DNA of 64,000 nucleotides from Ancylobacter aquaticus (GCF_004339465.1 NZ_SMFY01000001.1:1674001-1738000); one strand, 5' to 3'. Positions 7,239-16,079 are shown, numbered from the stretch's first letter. Translations and numbers: made by a program. Notes: generated by a model not told the origin, from the letters alone.

Positions 7239-8456
7239 ATGGCGACGGCAGACGATGTGAAGGCGCGGCTGGCGCAGGTTTCCGCCCCCGATGGCCGTCC
7301 CGTGACCGAGGCCGGCGTGCTGTCCGACATCCTCGTCTCGGACGGCAAGGTCTACATGTCCATCACCGTCGATGCGGGCGAGGCGCAGGCCTGGGAGCCG
7401 GTGCGCGCCGCCGTGGAGCGCACCGTGCGCGGTACGCCGGGCGTGACCTCGGCGCTGGTGGCGCTTACCGCCGAGCGCAAGGCAGGCGCGTCTTCGGCGG
7501 TTGGCGCCCAGCCGGTGCGGGTTTCGGGGCAGGGTGCGGCGGGTGGCCATTCCCATGCCGGCCACAGCCATGCCGGTCATTCCCATGCCGGACATTCGCA
7601 CGCCGCCCCCAGCCCCGCGCAGCCGCCGGCCGATCCGCAGAAGGAGACGCCGGGCCTGCCCGGGGTCGGCGCCATCATCGCGGTGGCCTCCGGCAAGGGT
7701 GGCGTGGGCAAGTCCACGCTGGCGGCCAATCTGGCGCTGGGCCTCGCCGCTTCCGGGCTCAAGGTCGGCCTGCTCGACGCCGACATTTACGGCCCCTCGG
7801 TGCCGCGCCTGATGGGGCTGAAGGGCCGCCCCGATGTGAACGGCCGGATGATCACCCCGATGCAGGCCTTCGGCCTCAAGGTGATGTCCATCGGCTTCAT
7901 GGTCGAGGAAGAGACGCCGATGATCTGGCGCGGGCCGATGGTGATGTCGGCGATCAGCCAGATGCTGAAGGAAGTGAACTGGGCGCCGCTCGACATTCTC
8001 GTCGTCGACATGCCGCCCGGCACTGGCGACGCGCAATTGACCATGGCGCAGCAGGTGCCGCTGGCCGGCGCGGTCATCGTCTCCACCCCACAGGACCTCG
8101 CGCTGATCGACGCGCGGCGCGGCATCGCCATGTTCCAGAAAGTGAACGTGCCGGTGCTCGGCGTGGTGGAGAACATGAGCTATTTCATGTGCCCGCATTG
8201 CGGCACCCGCTCCGACGTGTTCGGCCATGGCGGGGCGCGGCACGAGGCGCAGCGGCTCGGCGTGCCCTTCCTCGGCGAAGTGCCGCTGCAGATGTCGATC
8301 CGCGAGACCTCCGATGCCGGCCTGCCTGTCGTGGCGACGCGGCCGGACAGCCCGGAAGCGGGCATCTACCGCGCCATCGCGCAGGCGGTGCGCGAGTCGC
8401 TCGCCGGCCGCCGCAGCACCGCCCGCGCCGCGCCGCGGATCGTGATGGAGGGGTGA
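7239..8456 (+). CDS. apbC: Iron-sulfur cluster carrier protein ApbC/Mrp (Nbp35-type P-loop ATPase)
   Basis: A 405-residue Fe-S cluster carrier. Residues 1-85 form a MIP18/DUF59 domain, and residues about 140-390 form the MinD/Mrp P-loop domain. Visible motifs are the deviant Walker A ASGKGGVGKST, DADIYGPSVPRLMG, VVDMPPGTGDAQLT, and FMCPHCG, whose CxxC holds the bridging cluster in the dimer. GAGGAG precedes the ATG. The unusual part is the linker, which carries four perfect GHSHA repeats (residues 103-122) followed by a Pro/Ala stretch; such histidine-rich arrays commonly bind Zn, Ni or Cu. The gene is divergent from the amino-acid transporter. Confidence 0.95.
   Translation: MATADDVKARLAQVSAPDGRPVTEAGVLSDILVSDGKVYMSITVDAGEAQAWEPVRAAVERTVRGTPGVTSALVALTAERKAGASSAVGAQPVRVSGQGAAGGHSHAGHSHAGHSHAGHSHAAPSPAQPPADPQKETPGLPGVGAIIAVASGKGGVGKSTLAANLALGLAASGLKVGLLDADIYGPSVPRLMGLKGRPDVNGRMITPMQAFGLKVMSIGFMVEEETPMIWRGPMVMSAISQMLKEVNWAPLDILVVDMPPGTGDAQLTMAQQVPLAGAVIVSTPQDLALIDARRGIAMFQKVNVPVLGVVENMSYFMCPHCGTRSDVFGHGGARHEAQRLGVPFLGEVPLQMSIRETSDAGLPVVATRPDSPEAGIYRAIAQAVRESLAGRRSTARAAPRIVMEG
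7545..7604 (+). repeat. Four tandem 15-bp repeats encoding GHSHA
   Basis: Four in-frame 15-bp units encode GHSHA four times within the ApbC linker. The DNA copies have drifted at third positions (for example GGCCATTCCCATGCC against GGACATTCGCACGCC) while the peptide is identical. That implies selection on the protein rather than a very recent slippage event. It is a coding repeat, not a CRISPR. Confidence 0.9.
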
Positions 8457-8643
8457 GGGACGGCGGTTCCCGCCTGCCGGGGCTCGCGACTCGTCGGCAG
8501 ATCGGGCGCCGGTCGGCCCGTGTCGTGGACGGGTGCACGCGGCGGGCCGCCCCGCCATACCGGGGCTTCCGATATAGGCACGCCCGGAGCCGACAGACCC
8601 CGCGCCGGCAGTCCGCTCCATCCGTGGCCGGCGGGCGGGCCGC

Positions 8644-9474
8644 CTATCGCTTCTGCCCCTCGAACGGCGTGAAGAAGGCTTCGATCTCGGCGAAGCCCAT
8701 GGCCTCGTCGAGAAAATCGAATCGCCCCTCGCGCGCCATCGCCCGCGCCGCGCGGGCGATGCTGCCATAGGCCAGCCGGGCGAGGCTGGAGCCGATGCTG
8801 ATGCGGCGCACGCCGGCCTTGCTCAGTTCATCCCGGGTGAAACGCGCGCTGCCGATGCCGATGACGACATTGACCGGCCGCGACACTGCCGAACAGACCG
8901 TCCGCACCGCCGCGATGTCCGGCAGGCCGGGGGCGTAGAGCACATCGGCGCCCGCCGCCTCGAACGCCTGCAGCCGGCGGATGGTGTCGTCGAGATCGGG
9001 TCGGCCCCACAGGAAGTTTTCGGCCCGCGCGGTGAGCACGAAGTCGCCCGCAAGGCCCCGGCGCGCCTCCGCCGCCGCCGCGATGCGCTCCACCGCGAGG
9101 CTGAGATCATAGATCGGCGCGTCCGGCCGGCCGGTATGGTCCTCGATCGAGCCGCCCGCCAGCCCCGTGCGCGCGGCGGCGCGGATCGTCTCGGCCACCG
9201 CCTCGGGCGCATCGCCGAAACCGTTCTCCAGATCGGCCGAGACCGGAAGCGCGGTTGCCGCGACGATCAGCGCGCAATGGGCCAGCATCGCATCCCGCCC
9301 GGTATCGCCATCGCGCACGCCGTTCGAGAACGCCATGCCCGCACTGGTGGTGGCGAGCGCGGGATAGCCCAGCGCGGCGAAGATGCGCGCGGTGCCCGCG
9401 TCCCATGGGTTGGGCAGGATGAACGCGCCGGGCCCCTCATGCAGGGCGCGGAAGCGGGTAGCCTTGTCGTCCAT
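8644..9474 (-). CDS. Isocitrate lyase/PEP mutase superfamily enzyme
   Basis: A 276-residue TIM-barrel enzyme of the ICL/PEP-mutase superfamily, which makes or breaks C-C or C-P bonds next to carboxylates with Mg2+. The metal-site region is VSADLENGFGD, and SIEDHTGRPDAPIYD is the second conserved loop. LPNPWDAGTARIFAALGY is the standard N-terminus of this subgroup. The KKCGH catalytic loop of true isocitrate lyase is absent, so it is not AceA. Substrate candidates include 2-methylisocitrate, oxaloacetate or dimethylmalate-like acids. It is divergent from two TRAP binding-protein genes, which fits a role in organic-acid use, but that is inference. Confidence 0.82.
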   Translation of the reverse strand: MDDKATRFRALHEGPGAFILPNPWDAGTARIFAALGYPALATTSAGMAFSNGVRDGDTGRDAMLAHCALIVAATALPVSADLENGFGDAPEAVAETIRAAARTGLAGGSIEDHTGRPDAPIYDLSLAVERIAAAAEARRGLAGDFVLTARAENFLWGRPDLDDTIRRLQAFEAAGADVLYAPGLPDIAAVRTVCSAVSRPVNVVIGIGSARFTRDELSKAGVRRISIGSSLARLAYGSIARAARAMAREGRFDFLDEAMGFAEIEAFFTPFEGQKR

Positions 9475-9632
9475 GCGGAAACCTCATCCCCGGCAGGTCA
9501 AGGGCAGGCTAAAGACAGAATTGGAACATATCAAGAACAAAATTGCCGACTGCTTCTCAGGCGCCCAAGCCGGTTGCCCTGCGCCGTCCGCTGTTGCAAA
9601 CATCCTCGCCCATCTGCGAGGGATGCCCGCCC

Positions 9633-10733
9633 ATGAAGCGCCGCGATTTTCTCCGTACCGCCGCCATCGCCGCTCCCGCGAGCGCGCTGGCCGGGCCCCT
9701 TGCGGCCCCCGCCTTCGCGCAGGACGCACCGCACATCCGCTGGCGGCTCACCTCTTCGGTGCCGAAGGTGCTGGACGCGATCTTTGGCGCCAACGAGTTG
9801 GTGTCGAAATATGTGAGCGAGGTGACGGAAGGGCGCTTCATCATCCAGAACTTCGCCGCTGGCGAGATCGTCCCCGGTCTGCAGGCGCTGGACGCGGTAC
9901 AGAACGGCACGGTCGAGATCGCCCAGACGCCGCTCTACTACTACACCGGCAAGGACCCGTCTTTCGCGTGCTTCACCACCATGCCGTTCGGCCTGAACGC
10001 GCGCATGCAGAATGCGTGGTTCTACCATGGCGGCGGGCGCGAACTGCAGGACGAGTTCCTCGCCAGATACAATCTCGTAGGCTTCCTCGGCGGCAATACC
10101 GGCACCCAGATGGGCGGCTGGTTCCGCAAGGAGGTGAAGGACCTCGCCGATTTCCATGGCCTGAAGTTCCGCATCGGCGGCATCGCCGGGCAAGTGGTGG
10201 CCAAGCTCGGCGTCGTGCCGCAGCAGATCGCCCCCGGCGACATCTATGCCGCGCTGGAGAAGGGCACGATCGACGCCTGCGAATGGGTCGGGCCATATGA
10301 CGACGAGAAGCTCGGGCTCAACCGGGTGGCGCCCTATTACTATTATCCCGGCTGGTGGGATGGCGGGCCGACGATGAATGTCGTGGTCAACCGCGAGAAG
10401 TGGAACGCCCTGCCACGCGCCTATCAGGCCGCGTTCGAGGCGGCGGTGGCCTATGCTAATTCCGACATGCTGGCGAAATACGACGCCTTCAACCCGGCGG
10501 CACTGCGCCGGCTGGTAGCGGCGGGGGCGCAGCTTCGCACCTTCCCGCAGAGCTTTCTCGACGCCTCGTGGAAAGCTGCTATCGAGTTGAATGCCGAGAT
10601 CGGGGCGAAGAATGCCGCGTTCAAGAAGATCATGGACGCGCAGATCGCCTTCCGAAACGAGGAATACCTCTGGTGGCAGGTTGGTGAATATCCCTATGAC
10701 AGCTACATGATCCGCGCCCGCACGCGGGGTTAG
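9633..10733 (+). CDS. TRAP transporter solute-binding protein, DctP family (copy 1, TakP-like)
   Basis: A 366-residue periplasmic binding protein with a Tat-type signal (MKRRDFLRTAAIAAPASALA, cleavage after AFAQ). The start at 9633 is chosen because it begins the signal peptide; the frame is open further upstream. Core motifs are WRLTSSVPK, LDAVQNGTVEIAQTPLYYY, and GLKFRIGGIAGQVVAKLG, which holds the arginine that usually binds the ligand carboxylate. The family to which TakP belongs binds 2-oxo acids. No DctQ or DctM membrane genes lie nearby. A close paralogue follows after 50 bp, so this is a tandem duplication. Confidence 0.9.
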   Translation: MKRRDFLRTAAIAAPASALAGPLAAPAFAQDAPHIRWRLTSSVPKVLDAIFGANELVSKYVSEVTEGRFIIQNFAAGEIVPGLQALDAVQNGTVEIAQTPLYYYTGKDPSFACFTTMPFGLNARMQNAWFYHGGGRELQDEFLARYNLVGFLGGNTGTQMGGWFRKEVKDLADFHGLKFRIGGIAGQVVAKLGVVPQQIAPGDIYAALEKGTIDACEWVGPYDDEKLGLNRVAPYYYYPGWWDGGPTMNVVVNREKWNALPRAYQAAFEAAVAYANSDMLAKYDAFNPAALRRLVAAGAQLRTFPQSFLDASWKAAIELNAEIGAKNAAFKKIMDAQIAFRNEEYLWWQVGEYPYDSYMIRARTRG

Positions 10734-10783
10734 CGGACCGCGCCAACCCATAAAAAGACGTCACCAGACCAGAGGAAACGCCG

Positions 10784-11890
10784 ATGCCGCATTCGCCGTC
10801 CCGCCGGGGCCTGATCAAGGGCGCCGGCCTCGCCACCGCCGCCGCAGCTTCCACGCTGGCCGCGCCCGCCATTGCCCAGACCCTGCCGACCCTGCGCTGG
10901 CGGCTGACGTCGAGCTACCCGAAATCGCTCGACACCATCTATGGCTCCGCCACCCTGCTGTCGAAATATGTCGGCGAGGCCACGGATGGGCGCTTTACCA
11001 TCGACGTGTTCGCTCCCGGTGAGCTGGTGCCGGGCCTGCAGGCGTTGGACGCGGTGCAGAACCGCACGGTGGAGGTGTGCCAGACCGCGCTCTATTACTA
11101 CATCGGCAAGGACCCGTCCTTCGCCCCCTTCACCACGCTGCCCTTCGGGCTCAATGCGCGGATGCAGACGGCGTGGCTCTACCATGGCGGCGGCAACGAG
11201 TTGCAGAACGCCTTCCTCGCGAAATACGACGTGATCGGCTTCGCCGGCGGCAATACCGGGGCGCAGATGGGCGGCTGGTTCCGCAAGGAAATCAAGACCG
11301 TCGCCGACCTCAAGGGCCTGAAGATGCGGATCCCCGGCATTGCCGGGCAGGTGCTGGCGCGGCTCGGGCTTGTGCCGCAGAACTTTGCCGGCGGCGATAT
11401 TTATCCCGCGCTGGAAAAAGGCACCATCGACGCCGCCGAATTCGTCGGGCCGGTTGACGACGAGAAGCTCGGCTTCGTCCGGGTGGCGCCCTATTACTAC
11501 TATCCCGGCTGGTGGGAGGGCGGCCCGACCATCCACTTCATCGCCAACATGAAGGCGTGGAACGAGTTGCCGCGCCCCTATCAGGCCGCGTTCGAGGCGG
11601 CGAGCGCCTATGCCAATTCCGACATGCTGGCCAAATACGACGCCCGCAACCCGGCGGCGCTGCGCCGGCTGGTGGCCGGCGGCGCCCAGCTGCGCCCGTT
11701 CCCGGCCGAGATCATGGATGCCTGCTACAAGGAGAACACCGCGCTGATGGCGGAAATTTCCGCCAAGAACGCGGACTTCAAGAAGATCTACGACTCGATG
11801 CTCGCCTTCCGCAACGAGGAGTATCTGTGGTGGCAGGTCGGCGAATATCCCTATGACGGCTACATGATCCGCGCCCGCCAGAAGGGGTGA
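10784..11890 (+). CDS. TRAP transporter solute-binding protein, DctP family (copy 2, TakP-like)
   Basis: A 368-residue paralogue of the preceding gene, similar along almost its entire length. The Tat signal SRRGLIKGAGLATAAAAS ends at AIAQ. Shared blocks include KDPSFA-FTT-PFGLNARMQ, GWFRKE, and the C-terminal EEYLWWQVGEYPYD. The ligand arginine is in GLKMRIPGIAGQ. Copy 1 has FRIGGIAG there, and the two differ again at ACEWVGPYDDEK versus AAEFVGPVDDEK, so ligand preference may have diverged. AGAGGA precedes the ATG. Like copy 1, it lacks adjoining permease genes and must borrow a membrane complex encoded elsewhere. Confidence 0.9.
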   Translation: MPHSPSRRGLIKGAGLATAAAASTLAAPAIAQTLPTLRWRLTSSYPKSLDTIYGSATLLSKYVGEATDGRFTIDVFAPGELVPGLQALDAVQNRTVEVCQTALYYYIGKDPSFAPFTTLPFGLNARMQTAWLYHGGGNELQNAFLAKYDVIGFAGGNTGAQMGGWFRKEIKTVADLKGLKMRIPGIAGQVLARLGLVPQNFAGGDIYPALEKGTIDAAEFVGPVDDEKLGFVRVAPYYYYPGWWEGGPTIHFIANMKAWNELPRPYQAAFEAASAYANSDMLAKYDARNPAALRRLVAGGAQLRPFPAEIMDACYKENTALMAEISAKNADFKKIYDSMLAFRNEEYLWWQVGEYPYDGYMIRARQKG

Positions 11891-11927
11891 GAGACGGCGC
11901 GGTTATTCCGGCGGCTCCAGCCGTCTC
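11891..11927. terminator. Inverted repeat between convergent genes, possible terminator
   Basis: Perfect 8-bp arms GAGACGGC (11891-11898) and GCCGTCTC (11920-11927) flank a 21-base loop, starting one base after the stop of the second TRAP protein. There is no T-run, so it is a weak candidate for transcription termination or for a degenerate intergenic repeat. Confidence 0.3.
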
Positions 11928-11973
11928 CGCGATGACGGATGTCGGGAGCGCTGGCAGGGTGGCCTGTGGTGGC

Positions 11974-12867
11974 TCACGCGACCTTGCGCGGCGCCACCAT
12001 CACCGGGCGCGCCGTCAGATGATGGTGCATGGTGTACAGCCCCGCCGCCATGATGAGGGCCATGCCGCCGATCGAGATGAGATCGGGCATGTCGTGGAAC
12101 AACAGCGCGGAAAGGCCGACCGCGCACACCACCGCCGCATAGCGGAAGGGTGAGACCAGCGCCGTGTCCGCCGCCCGGAAGGCGGAGATGGTCAGCATGT
12201 GGCCGACCACCAGCGACACGCTTCCCGCGACCAGATAGGCGAGGGTCGTGGTGTCGATCATGTGCCACTGCTCGACCGAGCTTCCGGCAAAGCCGAAGCT
12301 CATGCCGACCACCGTGGTCGCGAAGGTGACGACCAGAGTCGGCACGTGTGCGCCGATGCGGCCGGTGATGAAGTCCCGGAACGCCATGAGCAGCGCGGCG
12401 CCGAGCGGCAGCAGCGCCATGGCGTCGAAGGCGGAGCTGCCCGGCTTCACGATCAGCGTCACCCCGGCGAAGCCGACGCCGACCGCCAGCCATTGGCGCC
12501 AGCTGATGCGCGCGCCGAAGAACAGCACCGCCACCGCCATGGTGGCGAGCGGGGTGATCTGGAGGATGGCGGTGGCGTCGGCGATCGACATCTCGGTGAT
12601 GGCGGTGATGAACAGCATCGCCACGCAGGCCTCGGCCACCGCGCGCGCCATCACCCTCCAGTCCGCGACGAAGCGCAGCGCGGGCAACTGGCCCTTCCAG
12701 CCCAGAACCGCGATCAGGAACAGCGCCGCCATGATCCCGCGCACCGCGAGGATCTGCGAGGGCGGGATATGTTCGAGGGCGAGCTTGGAGAAGGCGTCAT
12801 TGGTCGAGAAGATCGACGAGCCGGCGATCATCAGGAGGATGCCGCGCTTGGCGCTGGGGGCGTGCAT
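11974..12867 (-). CDS. EamA/DMT-family transporter
   Basis: A 297-residue inner-membrane protein with about ten hydrophobic helices arranged as two EamA repeats. The first includes SSIFSTNDAFSKLALEHIPP and ATAILQITPLATMAVAVLFFG. The second includes AADTALVSPFRYAAVVCAVG, whose PFRYAAVV is characteristic of the RhaT/EamA group. The substrate is unknown; members export metabolites such as amino acids. It is convergent with the TRAP genes and lies 106 bp after the MFS gene on the same strand. No ribosome site stands out before the ATG. Confidence 0.88.
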   Translation of the reverse strand: MHAPSAKRGILLMIAGSSIFSTNDAFSKLALEHIPPSQILAVRGIMAALFLIAVLGWKGQLPALRFVADWRVMARAVAEACVAMLFITAITEMSIADATAILQITPLATMAVAVLFFGARISWRQWLAVGVGFAGVTLIVKPGSSAFDAMALLPLGAALLMAFRDFITGRIGAHVPTLVVTFATTVVGMSFGFAGSSVEQWHMIDTTTLAYLVAGSVSLVVGHMLTISAFRAADTALVSPFRYAAVVCAVGLSALLFHDMPDLISIGGMALIMAAGLYTMHHHLTARPVMVAPRKVA

Positions 12868-12973
12868 GGGGGAGGTCCGAAAGAGGTGGCGCCCTTAAGC
12901 CATCCAATCGCGACGAAATCGCGACCGGCGGCGGGTGCCGGGAAAAATGTTTGTCGTCAAACGAGAAAAGGGT

Positions 12974-14173
12974 TCAGCCTTCCTCGCAGGCGATGCGGGC
13001 ATCCAGCTCGTCGGCCTCGACCAGCCCGCCCGTGCGGCGCTCCAGTGCCTGCGAGGCGACGCACAGGCCAAGAGCGCCGATGGCCAGCGCCGCCCCGACC
13101 CAGGGCAGGTCGGCATAGCCGATGCCGAAGGTGATCGCCGCCCCGCCGATCCAGGCGCCGGCGGCATTGCCGAGATTGAACGCGCCCTGGTTGAGCGTCG
13201 AGGCGAGGTTCGGCGCGCCCACCGCCGCGTCCACTACGCGCATCTGAATCGGCGCCACGACGGCGAAGACCAGGATGCCCCAGACGAAGATGGTGGCCAC
13301 CGTCGCGGTCGCGAACGGGCTGAGGAAGACGAAGACCACCAGCACGGCCGCGAGGCCGATGAAGGTGCCCATCAGCGAGGGCATCAGCCGCCAGTCGGCC
13401 AGCTTTCCGCCGAGCAGGTTGCCGATGGTGATGCCCACCCCGAACAGCAGCAGCACATAGGTCACGGCGTGCGGCGTGAAGCCGGTCACGTCGCGCAGCA
13501 GCGGCGCGATATAGGTGAACACCGAGAACAGGCTGGCCGAGGCCATCACGCTCATCAGCATGGTGAGGATCACCTGCGGACGCTTCAGCACCGCGAATTC
13601 GCGGATGATGTTGCCCGACGAATGGGGAATGGCGCGCGGCACCCACAGCGCGATGGCGGTGACCGCCAGAATGCCGATCAGCACCACCGCCCAGAAGGTG
13701 GAGCGCCAGCCCAGCGCCTGGCCCAGCGCGGTGCCCAGCGGCACGCCCAGCACATTGGCCAGCGTCAGCCCGGCGAACATCAGCGCGATGGCGCTGGCGC
13801 GCTGTTTCGGCGGCACAAGATTGGCCGCCACCACCGCGCCGATGCCGAAAAAGGCGCCGTGGCAAAAGGCGGTGACGACGCGCGCGCCCATCAGGAACCA
13901 GTAGTCCGGCGCGATGGCGCACAGGAAATTGCCCACCACGAACATGCTGGCGAGGCCGATCAGCGTGCCCTTGCGCGGCAGCGAATTGGTGATGATGGCA
14001 ACGATCGGCGCGCCGACCACCACGCCCAGCGCGTAGCCGGTGACGAGCAGCCCGGCGGCGGGGATCGTCACCGAGAGGTCGGCGGCGACCTCCGGCAGCA
14101 GGCCCATGATCACGAATTCGGTCGTGCCAATGCCGAAGGAGGCCATGGCAAGGGCCAACAGCGGAAGCTGCAT
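12974..14173 (-). CDS. MFS efflux transporter, AraJ/Bcr-type
   Basis: A 399-residue 12-helix major-facilitator protein. The N-terminus GIGTTEFVIMGLLPEVAADL, motif A-like IITNSLPRKGTLIGLA, and motif C-like GLTLANVLGVPLGTALGQ mark the drug/proton antiporter group related to AraJ. It probably exports sugars or drugs; the substrate is not predictable. The start is the ATG at 14173. An 18-bp near-perfect palindrome lies 34-51 bp upstream, which would place it over a promoter, so the gene is probably repressor-controlled, though no regulator gene is adjacent. Confidence 0.9.
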   Translation of the reverse strand: MQLPLLALAMASFGIGTTEFVIMGLLPEVAADLSVTIPAAGLLVTGYALGVVVGAPIVAIITNSLPRKGTLIGLASMFVVGNFLCAIAPDYWFLMGARVVTAFCHGAFFGIGAVVAANLVPPKQRASAIALMFAGLTLANVLGVPLGTALGQALGWRSTFWAVVLIGILAVTAIALWVPRAIPHSSGNIIREFAVLKRPQVILTMLMSVMASASLFSVFTYIAPLLRDVTGFTPHAVTYVLLLFGVGITIGNLLGGKLADWRLMPSLMGTFIGLAAVLVVFVFLSPFATATVATIFVWGILVFAVVAPIQMRVVDAAVGAPNLASTLNQGAFNLGNAAGAWIGGAAITFGIGYADLPWVGAALAIGALGLCVASQALERRTGGLVEADELDARIACEEG

Positions 14174-14206
14174 CGCGCAACGCTCTACATCGAAAAAGGG
14201 TGTGTC

Positions 14207-14224
14207 CGCTGCTAATTGGCAGCG
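14207..14224. promoter_or_regulatory. Palindromic operator upstream of the MFS gene
   Basis: The 18-bp sequence CGCTGCTAATTGGCAGCG is a near-perfect palindrome: 6-bp arms CGCTGC and GCAGCG plus a central TAATTG that pairs except at its two outer positions. It lies 34-51 bp before the MFS start codon and about 50 bp after a second inverted repeat (ATCATAT 14236-14242 and ATATGAT 14266-14272). The form suits a TetR- or MarR-type dimer. Confidence 0.5.
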
Positions 14225-14317
14225 TTACTCAACGGATCATATGCACGTTGTATTGCAGCGCAGCAATATGATGGAGCGCGCGGCAGCCATGCGGCAGGGG
14301 CGCGGGAAGCGCCCGGC

Positions 14318-15364
14318 TCAGCCGCCGGTGACGCTCATGTGGCGGCGCACGGAGGGCGCGCGGCCGGGGCGGTCGATGACGAAGTCATGCCCCTTCGGCT
14401 TGCGGAAGATGGCGTCGTCGAGCACCGCGTGCAGCTTGTCGTCGCTCTCGGAGGCGCGCAGCGGGCTGCGCAGGTCCGCCGCGTCTTCCTGGCCGAGGCA
14501 CATATAGAGCGTGCCGGTGCAGGTGACGCGCACCCGGTTGCAGCCCTCGCAGAAATTATGCGTCAGCGGGGTGATGAAGCCGAGCCGGCCGCCGGTTTCC
14601 TTGATCGAGACATAGCGCGCCGGGCCGCCGGTGCGGAACGGAATGTCCTCCAGCGTCCACTGGCGGGCGAGGCGCTCGCGCACGGTCGACAGCGGCAGAT
14701 ACTGGTCGGCGCGCTCCGCGCCGGTCTCGCCCAGCGGCATGACCTCGATGAGCGAGACGTCCATGTTGCGGCCATGCGCCCATTCGATCAGGCCGGGGAT
14801 CTCATGCTCGTTCTCGCCGGCGAGCGCGACGGCGTTCAGCTTCACATGGATGCCCGCCGCCTGCGCCGCATCGATGCCGGCAAGCACCTTGTTGAGGTCG
14901 CCCCAGCGGGTGAGCGCGCGGAAGCGGTCGGGGTCCAGTGTATCGAGCGAAACATTGATGCGCTTGACGCCGCACGCCGCCAGCTCCTTGGCGAAGCGGG
15001 CGAGCTGCGAGCCGTTGGTGGTCAGCGTCAGCTCTTCCAGCGCGCCGGAATCGAGGTGCCGGCCGAGCGAGCGGAACAGGGTCATCACGTCGCGGCGCAC
15101 CAGCGGCTCGCCGCCGGTGAGGCGGAGCTTCCGGACGCCGCGCGCCACGAAGGCCGAGCACAGGCGGTCCAGTTCCTCCAGCGTCAGCAATTCGGGCTTG
15201 GGCAGGAACGTCATGTGTTCCGCCATGCAGTACACGCAGCGGAAATCGCAACGGTCGGTGACGGAGACGCGCAGATAGGTGACGGCGCGGCCGAACGTGT
15301 CGACCAGCGGCGCGCGCGGAGCCCCGAGCTGGATACGGTCGATGACGGCTTCGCTGGTGCTCAC
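14318..15364 (-). CDS. moaA: GTP 3',8-cyclase (molybdenum cofactor biosynthesis protein A)
   Basis: A 348-residue radical-SAM enzyme that converts GTP to 3',8-cyclo-GTP, the first step of molybdopterin synthesis. The N-terminal SAM cluster motif is [22 protein letters not shown] binds SAM; and the C-terminal second cluster uses [11 protein letters not shown] followed by another Cys at MCLG. The terminal SVTGG matches the GG tail needed for activity. A GTG start at 15364 is chosen: homology begins just after it and GGGAG sits 7 bases before. The open frame extends further upstream without homology. There are no other moa genes in the window. Confidence 0.96.
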   Translation of the reverse strand: MSTSEAVIDRIQLGAPRAPLVDTFGRAVTYLRVSVTDRCDFRCVYCMAEHMTFLPKPELLTLEELDRLCSAFVARGVRKLRLTGGEPLVRRDVMTLFRSLGRHLDSGALEELTLTTNGSQLARFAKELAACGVKRINVSLDTLDPDRFRALTRWGDLNKVLAGIDAAQAAGIHVKLNAVALAGENEHEIPGLIEWAHGRNMDVSLIEVMPLGETGAERADQYLPLSTVRERLARQWTLEDIPFRTGGPARYVSIKETGGRLGFITPLTHNFCEGCNRVRVTCTGTLYMCLGQEDAADLRSPLRASESDDKLHAVLDDAIFRKPKGHDFVIDRPGRAPSVRRHMSVTGG

Positions 15365-15558
15365 GCAGTCGCTCCCACGCGCAAATGGCGCTGTTCTTCT
15401 TCCATTTCTAAGGGCCGGCGCCGCTTCTGCCAAGGCGCGAGGGCCTATCAGGCGATAGCCTAACCCATTCGTGACAGTGCGTTTGCCGAAAGGCCGGCGC
15501 TTGGCGAAAGCGCCATGCCTGTCTATGTGGGGATGAACGAGAAAAGAGGAAGACGCCC

Positions 15559-15951
15559 GTGACCGATGCTGCCGGCACATTCTGGCCGACCGAAATCAAG
15601 GTGCACAAGGACCGCCGCGCGCTGACCATCGCCTTCGAGGGTGGGGCGAGTTTCAACCTGCCGGCGGAATTGCTGCGGGTGGAAAGCCCCTCCGCCGAAG
15701 TGCAGGGTCATTCGCCGGCGGATCGCCAGCTGGTGGCGGGCAAGCGTGAAGTGCGGATCGAAGAGGTGATTCCGATCGGCAATTACGCCGTGCGGCTGAT
15801 CTTCGACGACGGCCATTCCACCGGCATCTTCACCTGGGACCTGCTTCACACGCTGGGCCAGGAGCAGGACACGCGCTTCAAGCGCTATCTGCAGGAGCTG
15901 GCGGCCAAGAACCTCTCGCGCGACGCCCCCGGCGCGGTGCGCCGGCACTGA
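15559..15951 (+). CDS. DUF971 (gamma-butyrobetaine hydroxylase-like N-terminal domain) protein
   Basis: A 130-residue protein made of a single DUF971 domain: [40 protein letters not shown], and [20 protein letters not shown]. Stand-alone members are frequent in proteobacteria and are often found beside Fe-S carrier or Moco genes; their role is not settled. It starts with GTG, preceded by AGAGGA. It is divergent from moaA across 194 bp. Its last codons and stop lie inside the first unit of a 25-bp tandem repeat that continues downstream. Confidence 0.88.
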   Translation: MTDAAGTFWPTEIKVHKDRRALTIAFEGGASFNLPAELLRVESPSAEVQGHSPADRQLVAGKREVRIEEVIPIGNYAVRLIFDDGHSTGIFTWDLLHTLGQEQDTRFKRYLQELAAKNLSRDAPGAVRRH

Positions 15952-16027
15952 AGAATCCGCGGTGCGTCGGCACTGAAGAATCCGCCGGGCGCCGTCACCG
16001 AGAATTTGCGCGGTGCGCCGTCACTGG
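15936..16027 (+). repeat. Degenerate tandem repeat of about 25 bp over the 3' end of the DUF971 gene
   Basis: Units at 15936-15960 and 15961-15985 are 25 bp each and differ at one base (GGTGCGCCGGCACTGAAGAA against GGTGCGTCGGCACTGAAGAA, both followed by TCCGC). A diverged third copy (15986-16011) and a partial fourth (16012-16027) follow. The first unit contains the DUF971 stop codon, so later units are non-coding duplicates of the gene end. The array fills most of the gap to the convergent L,D-transpeptidase gene. Confidence 0.85.
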
Positions 16028-16079
16028 CCGTTGGCGATCCCCGAGCGGCCTTGCGGTCGCCCGGGAAGAGGCTGTGGCC

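Noticed and set aside
7545-7604. Tandem repeats resembling a mini CRISPR
   Set aside because: The repeats are contiguous, 15 bp and in frame, coding GHSHA; there are no spacers.
7203-8768. Antisense frame of about 521 codons opposite apbC
   Set aside because: It is an antisense shadow; the apbC frame has the P-loop and CxxC motifs.
8644-9474. Isocitrate lyase AceA
   Set aside because: The KKCGH catalytic loop is missing and the protein is far too short; it belongs to another branch of the superfamily.
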